NCBI GenBank assembly: GCA_036244855.1
Contig: BQKZ01001755.1
Span: 100,704 to 125,560 of the forward strand
Direction of reading: 5' to 3'
Source of the DNA: Temnopleurus reevesii
Taxonomy: Eukaryota; Echinodermata; Echinoidea; Temnopleuroida; Temnopleuridae
Length of the DNA: 24,857 bases
The notes below the pieces were generated by a model. It was given only the letters and a program-made list of their open reading frames with translations. It did no database searches and was not told the origin of the DNA. The position numbers and the translations under genes are program-made. This document shows positions 1-9,884 of the stretch, piece by piece. Numbering within the stretch: the first letter of the stretch is position 1; each line of letters starts with the position of its first letter.

Positions 1-324
1 ACGTGTACACTCCGCCTTCAAGTTAATAAAGACAAATCTCCGCAGCACAATGTCAGAGGAATGCACTGATCCTGCTCTATTTCCACAAAGACATTGCCTT
101 GGACTATGACGAAGTGATCAATATCTATAGTCGTAAACATCCAAGGAGAATGTTGTTCTTGAATCCACTGGTAGAAGAGAAATGAGTCCAATCTCATATC
201 TGTCATTACAGAACTTTAACAATATGAACTGATTTTACAATCAAGTCACGTCTGACCATATAAATAACAGCTATTGTACATTAATCCGTATTGTAAGGTC
301 TCTGCAATAGCAGTGGGAGGTGTC

Positions 325-675
325 TCCACCCTTCCCTTAGGCCTAAGTCACATAGATTCCGGCGACCGCACGGCATGCTACAATTGACTTTTCAATAATT
401 TTCGACCGCTGCCCGGCCGCGCCGGGACCCGCAAATTTTGTACGGGAGCCAGGACATTGTCCACTCACTGTAAGGTTGCCGGAAAGCTGAGTTGCATGCG
501 TTTAATTTTCCCAGCAATTCTGCTGATCGTGAGACCGAAAAAGCCAGGAAATAGGCAGGAATTAAGAGCCCGTAGGGTTCCGCACGGGACCCGTTAGTAT
601 GCCGGCCGGTGCCCGGACGGGTCCCATCCGATTTTGTAATTTTGTGACTTATGCCTTTAGTTAAAGGACGGTGTT
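325..675. mobile_element. Possible GC-rich TIR element
   Basis: TTAGGCCTAAGTCACA near 338 is imperfectly inverted near 644-660 (TTTGTGACTTATGCCTTTAG). Between them are CG-rich near-palindromes such as CCCGGCCGCGCCGGG and GCCGGCCGGTGCCCGG. The minus-strand open frame at 392-715 crosses it and has no known domain. Confidence 0.4.
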
Positions 676-836
676 TACCCCGAGGCTCAAGGAGAAATGT
701 CGTGAGCAGAGACAACCACTTTAAATTGCCTTTATCAATCTTTAGAAGGTGTTAATATTATATTGTAAGTCTATAAGTAAATATTTCAGTCACTTTTGAA
801 AAAATAACAATTTTCATTTCCAACATCAATGCATAG

Positions 837-901
837 CCCCCCCCCCCCACACACACACACACATCCTCCTCCGACGATCAAACTTTTCTTGCCCCCCCCC
901 C
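837..901. repeat. Poly-C, (AC)n, poly-C microsatellite
   Basis: C12 at 837-848 is followed by (AC)7 at 849-862. A second C10 run lies at 892-901. Such runs are prone to length error in assembly. Confidence 0.9.
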
Positions 902-1176
902 TATTGGGAAATCCTGGATACGCCCCTGGATACAGGAGGAAGGGTGTACATTGGTCATTAAAGGTTGCAATTATGCTTTGGGGCTAAGTATTTTAAAGAT
1001 AATTTGAAATTAAACAATTAGCAAGAATTCCTTGAACCAAGGTATTCCATAGCACTGTATTTTGCCATAATGATTTTGGGCTGTGTTTTGGGTGTATCTT
1101 GTGTTATATTTCATATTTCTGCAAACCTGTTCAGAAAGAATTAATTTGGAAAACATGTAAAATTAATTTGGAAAAC

Positions 1177-1315
1177 AGAGGGGAAGGGGTGGGGCGGGGT
1201 TGTAAGTTTCAAGATTGATTATTTCTCCAGAAAAGATTTATAGGGGTAATATTCGTCCATGTTTTTCAAGAAGTTACGGGAGATGAAGGGTGTCGTAGAA
1301 TGAATAAACAATTTT
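1177..1315 (+). repeat. 139-bp direct repeat, copy 1
   Basis: It is nearly identical to 1643-1781, with about two differences. It starts AGAGGGGAAGGGGTGGGGCG and ends GTCGTAGAATGAATAAACAA. Confidence 0.9.
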
Positions 1316-1329
1316 GTCTTTGTTTAATG

Positions 1330-1492
1330 TTATATTAATGTTTTATTAAGTTGTTCAAGGGGCCCTGTATCATAAGCAAAACACTGCTTCTTTAGGGTCC
1401 CAACCATTTTTATATTACTTTTACCTTTGTATATGATGTGAATTTTAATATGGTTAAATAAAGTCTAAAAATTGAAAATTGAAAAATTGAAA
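1330..1492 (+). mobile_element. Possible 3' end of a non-LTR retrotransposon
   Basis: The stretch ends GGTTAAATAAAGTCTAAAAA followed by short ATTGAAAA-type tail repeats. CR1/L2-like elements often end in such a short-word tail after AATAAA. There is no reverse transcriptase sequence. Confidence 0.35.
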
Positions 1493-1567
1493 TATACAGG
1501 GGCCGTTTTTTTGCATAGAATTACTTCCGAGGCTGATTGTTGTGATTTATGGATAAAATAGACAAGG

Positions 1568-1635
1568 CCAAGAGATAGAGAAAGAGAGAAGAAGAAGAAG
1601 AAAGAGAGAGAGACTGAGAAAAAAAGAAAGCCAGA
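1568..1635 (+). repeat. Purine-rich GA/GAA low-complexity tract
   Basis: It consists of AGAAAGAGAGAAGAAGAAGA and (GA)n-type words. No gene content. Confidence 0.85.
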
Positions 1636-1642
1636 TACACAT

Positions 1643-1781
1643 AGAGGGGAAGGGGTGGGGCGGGGTTGTAAGTTTCAAGATTGATTATTTTTCCAGAAAA
1701 GATTTATAGGGGTAATATTCGTCCATGTTTTTCAAGAAGTTACGGGAGATGAAGGGTGTCGTAGAATGAATACACAATTTT
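1643..1781 (+). repeat. 139-bp direct repeat, copy 2
   Basis: It lies 466 bp downstream of copy 1 at a constant offset. The pair could be a partial tandem duplication or short terminal repeats of a retroelement. Clear TG..CA ends and a flanking duplication are missing, so tandem duplication is preferred. Confidence 0.9.
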
Positions 1782-2831
1782 AAAGAATTACCAACACATC
1801 GACAAATCAATAGGCATGATTAATTGCGTGTTGATTCTACAGAACCTTGTTTCAATGAAGTTGTAACAATAGCCTTCATAGTGCAACATCTTGCTCTGGC
1901 TACTGCCACTTCGTGAAAACACGGACGATATAGTTGAAGTCGTATTTCAGAAGAAAAAATGGAATAAAATCCCCGATAGGAACGCATCTGTTACAGTGGT
2001 AAAGCATATTGATTAGATAAAACTACTGATAGCTTTTCTTTATGACATAATGAAACAAACCAAACCCGTATGATGGAAGATCGATGTTCCTGATGATGCA
2101 TGCTCTTCAAATCCTCGCATTTCTCACCTCGATGATCAGATGACAGCTCTGGTACGTACTTTTTATCATCACTCTCACAACACAGACTGCCGGCCGTGCA
2201 ATCGATAACAATGGATAATGAGCATGATTGCTCCGTTTTATTCTCAGCCCTCTACAGTTCACATGCAGTACAGTCACCACCTCGTCAAACGAAATATTTT
2301 TCCTGCTATTTGACACACACCTGTGTAATGAGTCTATAATCGGCGAATGCGCATTTTCATTGGAAGAATGCATGTTAAATTTCCTGTCGATTGATAAAAA
2401 AAAAATTAGCTAATCTCTGTCTCCGCAAAATATTTTTTAAAGCCATTAAGGTTGATGAATTTTAGCTCCTGTGGCAGTCGAATTATTGGATATAAGATTT
2501 CTATTCGTGATCCTGACCTGTGCAAAAAGGGAATTTTATTTTTTTCTTCAAATTTCAAAGAAAGATGAGGGTGGTAGCTAAACAAACAAAAAAATNCGAT
2601 TGCTTGGAACCAGATGACGTCATCATCCGATTTCTGTGGCTGAATCAGAGCGCCGTTATTAGGGGACCAGATTCGTTTATCAAAATGAGCGGAGGCGATC
2701 TCCGACTTGTCGACAAAATTCCGTGATCCTGACCCGTGCATGTGAGACTTTGGTATCGAGAGCTTTGTCACTTCAACTGAGGGAGGGTCCGTCTTGGTAC
2801 CCAAATGTCTGACGCATCTAAGTAAAATGAT
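1782..2831. other. Intronic or intergenic sequence, no gene recognised
   Basis: The part at 2400-2800 is more GC-balanced and has short open frames on both strands. It contains a CRE-like TGACGTCATCA near 2615, and the phrase GTGATCCTGACC twice (2507 and 2724). The ambiguous base n lies at 2596. None of the frames has splice context or homology to GPR143 exon 5. Confidence 0.5.
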
Positions 2832-2892
2832 GGTCCATGCTCGGGGGTCTAACCCTGCGTCTTACAATTGACAGGTGCATAAGCCATTAGAC
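2832..2892 (-). pseudogene. tRNA-like remnant (possible SINE head)
   Basis: On the minus strand it starts GGTCTAATGGCTTATGCACC and ends ATGGACC. It includes an anticodon-arm-like TGTCAATTGTAAGACG and a T-arm-like CAGGGTTAGACCCC. The terminal GGTC/GACC can pair. The T-loop lacks the TTCGA core and the anticodon loop is one base too long, so it is not a functional tRNA. It resembles tRNA-Thr(UGU) only loosely. Confidence 0.4.
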
Positions 2893-3142
2893 CTTCGACT
2901 GGCATATGCCTTATTGTGTATCACATTTACTATGGATCATATTCATAGATTTAACATTTTCCAAGGGGAAGGATATTTAAAGGAGAATGTACTTTTTCAT
3001 TCATTATGGAAATCATTACTGCCTCGACATTAAGAAATGACTGAAGAAATGACTGAGGAAATGACAAAATGAAGTTTACAGCCATTTTTTTCTTTTAGAG
3101 AGAGAGAAATGATGTTGAATAGGAAATGAGCATGCTACTCAC

Positions 3143-3241
3143 TGTGGTTCCGTTGTTCTGTAGAGAGCCCATAAACCAAAGGAAATGAAGGCTATAGGAA
3201 GCAACCAACTGATGACAAGGTAAACCCGCAGGATGTGCTTC
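3143..3241 (-). CDS. GPR143: GPR143-like GPCR, exon 4 (TM4)
   Basis: The exon is 99 nt, between acceptor TTTTTGTTTGACAG and donor GTGAGTAGC. Its first base completes Val179. It then encodes KHILRVYLVISWLLPIAFIS and FGLWALYRTTEP, residues 180-211, and ends with two bases (CA) of codon 212. The segment is hydrophobic and aligns with human TM4 ([20 protein letters not shown]), followed by the loop leading to the second conserved cysteine. Intron 3 is 1293 bp. The remaining exons (TM5-TM7 and the C-tail) were not found in 1-3142 and should lie beyond the left edge. A small hAT-like element starts 37 bp upstream of this acceptor. Confidence 0.85.
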
Positions 3242-3278
3242 CTGTCAAACAAAAACATTGCACAAAAACACAACTAAC

Positions 3279-3459
3279 CAGGGTGCTACAAGAATTATTT
3301 TCACCAGTTGCCCAGTCAGGCAACCAAGTTTCCAAATCACTTGCCCGAACAAAATTTCCTTTGTCCCAAATTGATGGCCTATGCCAATTTGTACATGTAG
3401 ATGAAAACTAGAAAAAGCTGCTACTTGCCATTTTGGGCAAGGGGGTTTGTAGCGCCCTG
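3279..3459. mobile_element. hAT-like MITE, 181 bp, beside GPR143 exon 4
   Basis: The ends are CAGGGTGCTACAAG and, inverted, CAGGGCGCTACAAA. CTAAC is present on both outer sides, although a full 8-bp hAT duplication is not seen. CAGGG termini suggest hAT. The element starts 37 bp upstream of the exon 4 acceptor. Confidence 0.6.
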
Positions 3460-4534
3460 CTAACATTATCAGCTACTTAATAACATGTTTTTCATGTTAT
3501 ATTATAATGAAAATAATAAACACTTTTTCCAGACGCTATAAAGCGCTACATGTAAAGGCCTACTTAAGCTACATTGAAGAAGGGTGTTGAGATGTTTCTT
3601 GAAAAGGTTTGAGCCATTTGGTATTGCAGCGAGATGGGAGGAGACTATTCCAAAGTCATGGGGCCAAGGACTGAAGTTGAAACAAGCCTGTTTTTAAGAA
3701 TCACATACAGTACATGTAGGAAGGGGTGTGTTATAGGCAGTAATTTACGAGAATAATAAAATAATGATACAAAAACTGCACACGAACAAGTTGATACATG
3801 CGCTCTATGAAATACATGTATTATATATGATATATTTATTATAATAAATTTGTTATAACACAGAAACAAGGTTTGAATTCCAGAAGTTGCATAATATTAC
3901 AGAATATTATTATTTTCATCTTTAGGGTTCCATAATGAAAGTTTCACTACATTTTATTTGATTTTTTCAATATCTTACAACCATTTGTAGACTGTAGCTG
4001 AAAAAAGGACTTAATCTGTTAAAATAATCTCTTAACGATCCATAAAGAGTAACAAAAATGCATAATATTAGTTCTGATAGGTCTGAATAATTCAAGTGCA
4101 AAAAGGCATACATGTAAATTGCAGTGACCACATTTAGTAACTGCATGTGCACGCACATTGTTCATACGGACATTTTATGTCACTGTGTTCATAACTTACA
4201 GTACATTGTTTCATTCTAATTAAGACTGCACATACTAATGTTGAAACCACTTGGTTCAGACAATATGGCTATCAGATACAAAGTAAGCTAGGGGATAATT
4301 TTCATGCTACCACATCATAAATTGCTCAACTCCATATTTTAATATTCATGATTGAAACACACACCAAAAAAAAAATCTTGTTTAGCAACTTTTTCATTTC
4401 GGACTTTACAATATTTCCTCGATGGCTAAACTGCTAATCAAATATGAAAAGACAAATATTCCATGTAGGCAGTTGTATCCGAAAATTGAAGGAAGGGATC
4501 AATGTATAACATGTAATTTAAGCAATAGACTTAC
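3460..4534. other. GPR143 intron 3 remainder, AT-rich, no gene
   Basis: AT-rich sequence with many ACATGTA words. A segment at 3590-3700 reads like a worn dispersed repeat. No coding exon is seen. Confidence 0.6.
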
Positions 4535-4623
4535 ACTGTGCACTTCTGTAAGAAGAGATATACATCTACTGTGTAACAAGTAATCCATACATATGTAGCG
4601 AAGAAGAAGAAATGGATCCATGC
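4535..4623 (-). CDS. GPR143: GPR143-like GPCR, exon 3 (TM3)
   Basis: The exon is 89 nt, between acceptor TTTTCTGTTTACAG and donor GTAAGTC. It encodes residues 150-178 plus two bases of codon 179. The peptide begins AWIHFFFFATYVWITCYTVD and continues VYLFLQKCT. It aligns across TM3 with human [20 protein letters not shown] and AYLVIRR, keeping WI, W, CY and the VDxYL motif that stands in for DRY at the cytoplasmic end. It starts in phase 0 and ends in phase 2, as I recall for the human exon, and is two codons shorter. It is too short to show up as a long open frame. Intron 2 (4624-12028, 7.4 kb) is large because of nested transposons. Confidence 0.88.
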
Positions 4624-4759
4624 CTGTAAACAGAAAATCATAACTTATGTTCAATTACATATATGACATTGAGTGTTTTATGAATGATAATTTAGAGTTG
4701 AAATGTTTAAAGTGGTTTGAGACCCCAAAAATATATTGACTTACATGTATTTCAAGATG

Positions 4760-4945
4760 CGTAACATTTATCGGTTTATTTAATTGAACAAGAAAAAACC
4801 TAATTGGGAGATAAATCACAATTTTCTGAGCCTATATTTCATCTGCTAGCAATACCCGGGAGCTACCATTTTTTTGTACAAGAAAGTATTTTGTTATCCC
4901 CAAGTAGAACGTCCTTGGTCGAATTACAAACATGTAAGCTTAAAA
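4760..4945 (+). repeat. Repeat R, interrupted copy, piece 1
   Basis: It matches the minus strand of about 14165-14340 (TTGGGAGATAAATCACAATT, CAAGAAAGTATTTTG, AGTAGAACGTCCTTG). It ends where the fold-back insertion block begins. Confidence 0.75.
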
Positions 4946-4963
4946 TTTTAAGAAAATAGTAAA

Positions 4964-5256
4964 ATTAGCACTCGTTTTCTTATTTACGAGATAATCGCAT
5001 GACCATCTCTTACCTATGCTTTGTTCCTTGAACAATGCCCTAAACCGACCAAAAACATAAGGCTCAAAAAGTTCCTTAACCCAGCAACCGCCAAACCCTG
5101 CCTCTCACCATATCGCCGGCGGTATCTATATAATCTTCATTCTGACCAACCCGTTTTTACGAGACCCCCGTCATATAGACGCAGGTTGGGGGACGGTGGG
5201 GGGGGCGTAAGAGAGGGTCATGCGATTATCTTGTAACTAAGAAAATTAGTGCTAAT
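4964..5256. mobile_element. Short fold-back element A
   Basis: The left arm starting ATTAGCACTCGTTTTCTTA and the inverted right arm starting ATTAGCACTAATTTTCTTA extend through GATAATCGCATGACC, about 45 bp with few mismatches. The interior (about 5030-5150) is repeated, inverted, at 7100-7250. Confidence 0.6.
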
Positions 5257-5263
5257 CTTACTA

Positions 5264-7287
5264 ATTTACTTCAATAATAGCATGACCCTTTCTTACCTAT
5301 GCTTAGTCACACTGACCAACACCGAAACTCCAGGGTGGCCAAAGGCGAGAGGAAGGGGGGGTAAGAGGATTTCGACAGCCCTTGCGTTGCCGCATTCAAC
5401 GCCGAGGCGTCGAGACAGTCGTCCCCTTAATATCGTCGCATAGGTAAAAGGAAGGAGATCTTAGAGCGTCAAACGTGGCCTTGCGTAAATCCTCCGTTGG
5501 CACGCCTGCCAGGAGCGCCCGAGGCGAGCTGACACCTCTGGTGTCGAGGCCTCCAGGGGCTTTGCCCGAAGTAAGTGCTTCGGGCCCCGCTGCCTTGATT
5601 CCCCCTGCGCTCCATCTGGGTATGGAGGAAGGGTCGGACTGGGCGGGAGCGCTGCGGGATCGGGCGCCCAAGGCACAGGGAAGCATGGGGAGGTGGACCT
5701 CCACGCCCGACTGCTGGTCGTCCGTGGGACAGGTAACAGCGGCGGGGGCCCTTCTCCTTGCCTGCGTGCCGCCGAGGCGGGAGGGCAGAGGTGGAGGGGC
5801 AGGATCTGGCATCCCGGCCACTGACGCGTAGTAAGGGCGGGGACTCGGCGACCCGTGCGGGTCTCGACGCCAGTGACCACTGGTGGGGTCGAACTGGGCG
5901 GGAGTGTCACGTGGATCGGGCGCCCGCGGCGCGTTTCCCCAGGGGTCGTGATAGCCAGGGCACTCGGGGTGCCCGAACCGAGGTCCGGGGTCCGTGTACA
6001 AGGTTGTCCGGTGGTCCTGGTGCACGTAAGTACGGGCGTTCAGGTCGATACTCCGGGGGCCCCGCAGGGAGCCCGTCACATCCCCCCCCCTTCCCCCCGG
6101 GAGGAAGAGGCGGTCAGTCGCGTCTGCTCCATAACGCTGGAGGAGACAGGCGCTGACCACACCCTTTGGAAGCCGCTATCTCGCTTCTGTGGCACAAACC
6201 CCTGCGTCCGTCAGGACAGGTTCTGGCTCCGAGGTCTACGGTGGGAATGCTCCGTTCGGGCACGGAAGCGGCGACAGAAGCGTCGATCACTCTTGCGATG
6301 CAAACTGTGAGGGAGGGAAGAACAAAAGAGTAAAGTTGTAACACCCTCCCACCTCCGAGGCGAAGTCTCTCCGGGCACCTAAGAGGGGCGGGAGACCCAT
6401 ATCTGAAAGAAGTGAAAAACCCCTAGCCACCGGCCCCTGGGCGGGTCTGAACGGGTTGATACCTTTCCTTTTTTAGAAGTTTTCTGCGACGAAGAAGTGT
6501 AGCATCGATCCACTGGAGTCAAAGATGAGGCGACCTAGAAGAAAATGTTTTCAGAGTCCGCAGTGCAATTTTCGAAGCACTAAGACTCCGCAGACGCCAA
6601 AACAAAACACAAGAGTGAATTCAAGATGGCAGCTGACCCCCGGAAGTCACGTTTGACCTCGGGCGCGTGGGTATCGCCACGTGGCAGAGTCCACGCTGTA
6701 ATAAAGAAGTTACAAGATGGATAACTCTACAACATCAATATGAGCAGTCAAATACTTAGTTAAGGACACCCTCCCGCTAAGAAAAACCAACCTGTTACGT
6801 TTCCAACCAAGCGTCGGGGCTGGGAGAGAATTATATTTCCCACCCCAACGCTACAACCCCACCTGTGTGTATACAATAGGTGGTCAGGCGGGTTGATTTC
6901 TCTCTGGCACGCTATCTAAAACGCGCCCTAAAATTACTCTAAGCGGAGGGTGGCAGAACCAAACCCAGCAGAAACGCACAAGGACGAATACAAGGTGGTT
7001 TAGAACTGCGCAATTTCGAGTCAATTATAAACGAATTCGCAAAAAAGGGAACAAACTCACCAGTGTATGCAAACTCATGTCCTGTCTCGAGAAGGCGATC
7101 AGGAAGAATGAAGATTATATAGATGCCGCCATCTGGCGGCGATAGGGCGAGAGGCAGGGTATAGGGTAGGGGGGGGGGGGTAGCTGGGTTAAGGAACTTT
7201 TTGAGTCTTTTGTTTTTGGTCGGTTTGGGGCATTGTTCAAGGAACAAAGCATAGGTAAAAGAGGGTCATGCAATTATTGAAGTAAAT
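5264..7287. mobile_element. GC-rich TIR/fold-back element B (2.0 kb)
   Basis: The ends share the inverted arm ATTTACTTCAATAATAGCATG (one mismatch) continuing into GACCCT and TTACCTATGCT. Its right 170 bp is an inverted copy of the left part of element A (TTGTTCCTTGAACAATGCCC, AAAAAGTTCCTTAACCCAGC, ATCTATATAATCTTCATTC). A and B together therefore make a large hairpin spanning about 4990-7280. The middle, 5380-6450, is strikingly GC-rich compared with its surroundings and is open in several frames, so no single ORF can be chosen. DIRS-like retroelements also have inverted termini, but no recombinase or reverse transcriptase is seen. Confidence 0.6.
5396..6160 (-). other. Long open frame in the GC-rich element, doubtful coding
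   Basis: A 254-codon frame encodes a Pro/Arg/Ser/Gly-rich protein starting MVSACLLQRYGADATDR and ending KGTTVSTPRR. Overlapping frames of 118-151 codons exist on the same stretch in both orientations, as expected for GC-rich DNA with few stops. No domain was recognised. If real it would be an element-encoded, gag-like or accessory protein; that is only a guess. Confidence 0.2.
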
Positions 7288-7305
7288 ATATATTTCACAT
7301 TAAGG

Positions 7306-7484
7306 GGGTGTTGTTCAAAAGTTGCAATAGATCGCAAGTTGCAGTTGATCAAAACATGTCAATCAAAACCACTGCTTCATGTGTGTCTTGTTAAATGCAC
7401 ATACAGTATACCGTGCACGAATGAAAATTAGTGTTACAATGTGCAAAGTTGCAATTGGTTCGCAGTTGATTATGAACAACATCC
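7306..7484. mobile_element. Possible MITE
   Basis: The left GGGTGTTGTTCA and inverted right GGATGTTGTTCA ends flank a body with repeated AGTTGCAAT and CGCAGTTGA/CGCAAGTTG words. It sits in the insertion block between element B and the pogo-like MITE. Confidence 0.4.
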
Positions 7485-7496
7485 ATTAGTCATATA

Positions 7497-7662
7497 CAGT
7501 CAAATCTCGTTATAACGAGGTCCTTGGGACCAGAGAAATTATCTCCTTATATCGGGGCCAAAATACATTGTACAATCAAATACAAAGAGATCTGGGACAA
7601 GGAAAACTACCTTGTTAATGAGATCTCATTATATCAGTGCTCTTCATAACAAGGTTGGACTG
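7497..7662. mobile_element. pogo/Tigger-like MITE, 166 bp
   Basis: The termini are CAGTCAAATCTCGTTATAAC and, inverted, CAGTCCAACCTTGTTATGAA, flanked by TA on both sides. The second copy at 22071-22236 has the same length and shares AACGAGGTCCTTGGGACCA. CAGT ends with TA duplication are typical of the Tc1/mariner pogo branch. Confidence 0.75.
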
Positions 7663-7663
7663 T

Positions 7664-8264
7664 ATTTCAATATCTTAAAACTGGTCTGGATTTATTCTTT
7701 AAATATCATTTTGTTCAATAGAATTGTATTTTATTGGCATGGACATGACGCTTTTAAGGAGTAATGACGTTTTTGCGGAGGAGGGTTCCAGTTTCCTTAC
7801 AACAAAACAAATGAAAGAAAGAAATCTGTATTATCGGTTGGCTATTTCAACCAATGTATGAGACTTTCTATAGCGTTATACAATCAGATGAAGACCAGAA
7901 CAAAAAGAAAAATCTGCAGTACAGGTTGGCCTTTTTTAAGTCATGCATTCATGTATATCAATCAATGGATCAATGGCAAAAAGCTACATTTTGACCTGTA
8001 CAGTGTATTCAAACAATAAACTAAAATACATTGCCGGCTTGCTAAATAAAGGAAATACTGTTAATGTGCCAGGCAAGCCCACTAAAAGCAAATTTCTTTA
8101 GTACAGCGATAATTTGAAAACTGAATCATTTATTACATAGTCTCACTCAATCATTGGACACCTACTGCAATTTTTCCAATATGACGTATTTCATTCACCA
8201 AAGATTTAATTATCTTGAAGTTTCATGCACATTTCCCTTGCCAAATGTTGAGAATGATGTCAAT
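7664..8264 (+). repeat. Repeat R, interrupted copy, piece 2
   Basis: It resumes at TTTCAATATCTTAAAACTGG, directly after the pogo-like MITE. It runs to GATGTCAAT, where E1 is inserted, and matches the minus strand of 13573-14115. Confidence 0.8.
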
Positions 8265-8512
8265 GGGCAGGTCCAAGCTATTTGACTTGTGACGTATGGG
8301 ACATTCAGAGACTTTAAAGTTGCAAATAGACACACAGCAGGAAATCTTTTTCCAGTCGTGACCTCTTCAAGCAGTCAAAATATTTTTTCATATAACCGCG
8401 ATAACAACCGGGATAACATTGGAGTATCAAGTCAAGTATCAATCAGCATAGATTAAATGAGAAAATAAATTGTCATTATTATGCAATCCCCCAAGATGTA
8501 AACAACCATGTC

Positions 8513-8544
8513 GTGACGTACAGGACATGTGACGTATGGGACAT
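8513..8544 (+). repeat. E1 abutting direct pair of the 16-bp motif
   Basis: GTGACGTACAGGACAT is followed with no gap by GTGACGTATGGGACAT. E2 has the same two-copy, zero-gap arrangement at 15863-15894, which suggests a dimeric binding site. Confidence 0.85.
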
Positions 8545-9335
8545 TTGTCCCTGTGTAAAATGAATAAGGAAAATGAAGTTTGACCAAATTCTGCAATAAA
8601 CTGGATGAAAACCAAATATATCTAAATTTTACATTATCTTTTTGAGTTGATAACATTTCCTTTCGTATTTCAGTGCAAAACAAATTCTAACAGCCAGGTT
8701 TTCACTTTTTATTGATTTTTAAATTAATTGACCTATGTGAACTTTTTGATAAATTGATCAATATATTGCATGATTATGGAATTTTTCCAAATTTGTAGGT
8801 AGTGCAGAAATTTCTCATCTTAACACAATAATTGTGTTTTATTAATCCATAAAATATTATATATTTTATTGATATTATTGATTATCATATTTCTGGATTT
8901 TCTTGATATTATTTATTATCATATTTCTGGATATTGCATATATACATGTATTTGTCTATCTTTTCATATTGATTCGCAAGAAATAAAGCAATAAATTAAG
9001 AAATTTGTTTTGAGTCAAAGACTTCATAAGTAAATGATTTTTAATTCAGATAGGTTATGAATTTCATAAGTTTGCATGTCATTCAATTGTCAATTGTTGA
9101 CTAAACCACAGAAAAAGGTATATTTAAGCAAAATTTTGATTCATTCATGAAATCCAATAATTAAAAAATAATCAAAACGAATATCAAAACATAGACAAAC
9201 AGCTAAATACCTACATTGGATCATTTTGCCAACTATGAGGAATATCTGTATCAAATTTCATGTGAAAATATAAAAATTTAGAAAAGTTATAAATAGATTC
9301 AAATGATTGCAATTTCGCCATACATAATACACAGG

Positions 9336-9371
9336 ATGTCCCATACATCACGCAATTGTCCTGTACATCAC
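9336..9371 (-). repeat. E1 inverted-strand pair of the 16-bp motif, 20-bp period
   Basis: On the minus strand the two copies read GTGATGTATGGGACAT (9336-9351) and GTGATGTACAGGACAA (9356-9371), separated by 4 bp. E2 has an equivalent pair at 17435 and 17455 with the same 20-bp period. Confidence 0.85.
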
Positions 9372-9884
9372 AAATCTTAATGAACTCATATAATTAAAAA
9401 TTGCATTTCGTATTTCTTTTCAAGTGCGTTTTCCAATGAGTATGAAACTAAATTAGAACTTTGGAAAGTGTGAAGAAATATCTCTTTCCTTTTCCTAATT
9501 AAAACTTTTAAAAACATGTTCAAAATCGTGATGTACGGGACATTACTGTGTGGACGGGCCGTAATTTACATAATTGTCAAAACCAATACTGTTTCTAAAA
9601 CTTTCGTCTCTGTTATTACTACATGTCCTCACAAAAAGATATGCAAACATGTAATTTGATTTATCTAAAGATCAATAAATGTAATGTCCAGTACGTCATG
9701 CTAATTAATAATTAATGAGAATCATGACCTTGCCATTTGGTAACGGTACATTTTCAGGAGGAAATAAATACTGGACAATAAACTTCAGGGTATTAGCTTT
9801 AAAACAATGTATAATATGTCACATTTAGATATAAAGCTTGCATGAAATTTTGGCTGTCAAGGGGACATTAGCTTGGATCTGCCC

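Larger units (their letters stand above)
8265..9884. mobile_element. TIR transposon E1 (non-autonomous, 1620 bp) with CAAT target duplication
   Basis: The ends are GGGCAGGTCCAAGCT and, inverted, GGGCAGATCCAAGCT. CAAT flanks both sides (8261-8264 and 9885-9888). It splits repeat R exactly where the intact copy near 13575 carries a single CAAT, so the boundaries are supported by an empty site. It has no long ORF. It contains a dispersed 16-bp motif of the form GTGAYGTAYGGGACAT: plus at 8289, 8513 and 8529; minus at 9336, 9356 and 9684; plus at 9528. Transposon superfamilies with 4-bp duplications include Sola, Chapaev and Ginger; I cannot assign this one. Confidence 0.85.

Noticed and set aside
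18..206. Minus-strand 62-codon frame as a GPR143 C-terminal exon
   Set aside because: It has no TM5-TM7 character and no GPR143-like motif. An acceptor-like site is present, but the phase and content do not fit.
1177..1781. 139-bp repeats as LTRs of a retrotransposon
   Set aside because: There are no TG..CA ends, no primer-binding site or polypurine tract in the right places, and no flanking duplication.
2107..2373. Minus-strand frame containing CHLIIE as exon 5 of GPR143
   Set aside because: The putative acceptor is purine-rich and the exon would be only about 19 nt; taken as chance.
2832..2892. Functional tRNA gene
   Set aside because: The T-loop lacks the TTCGA-type core, the anticodon loop is one base too long and the acceptor pairing covers only about four pairs.
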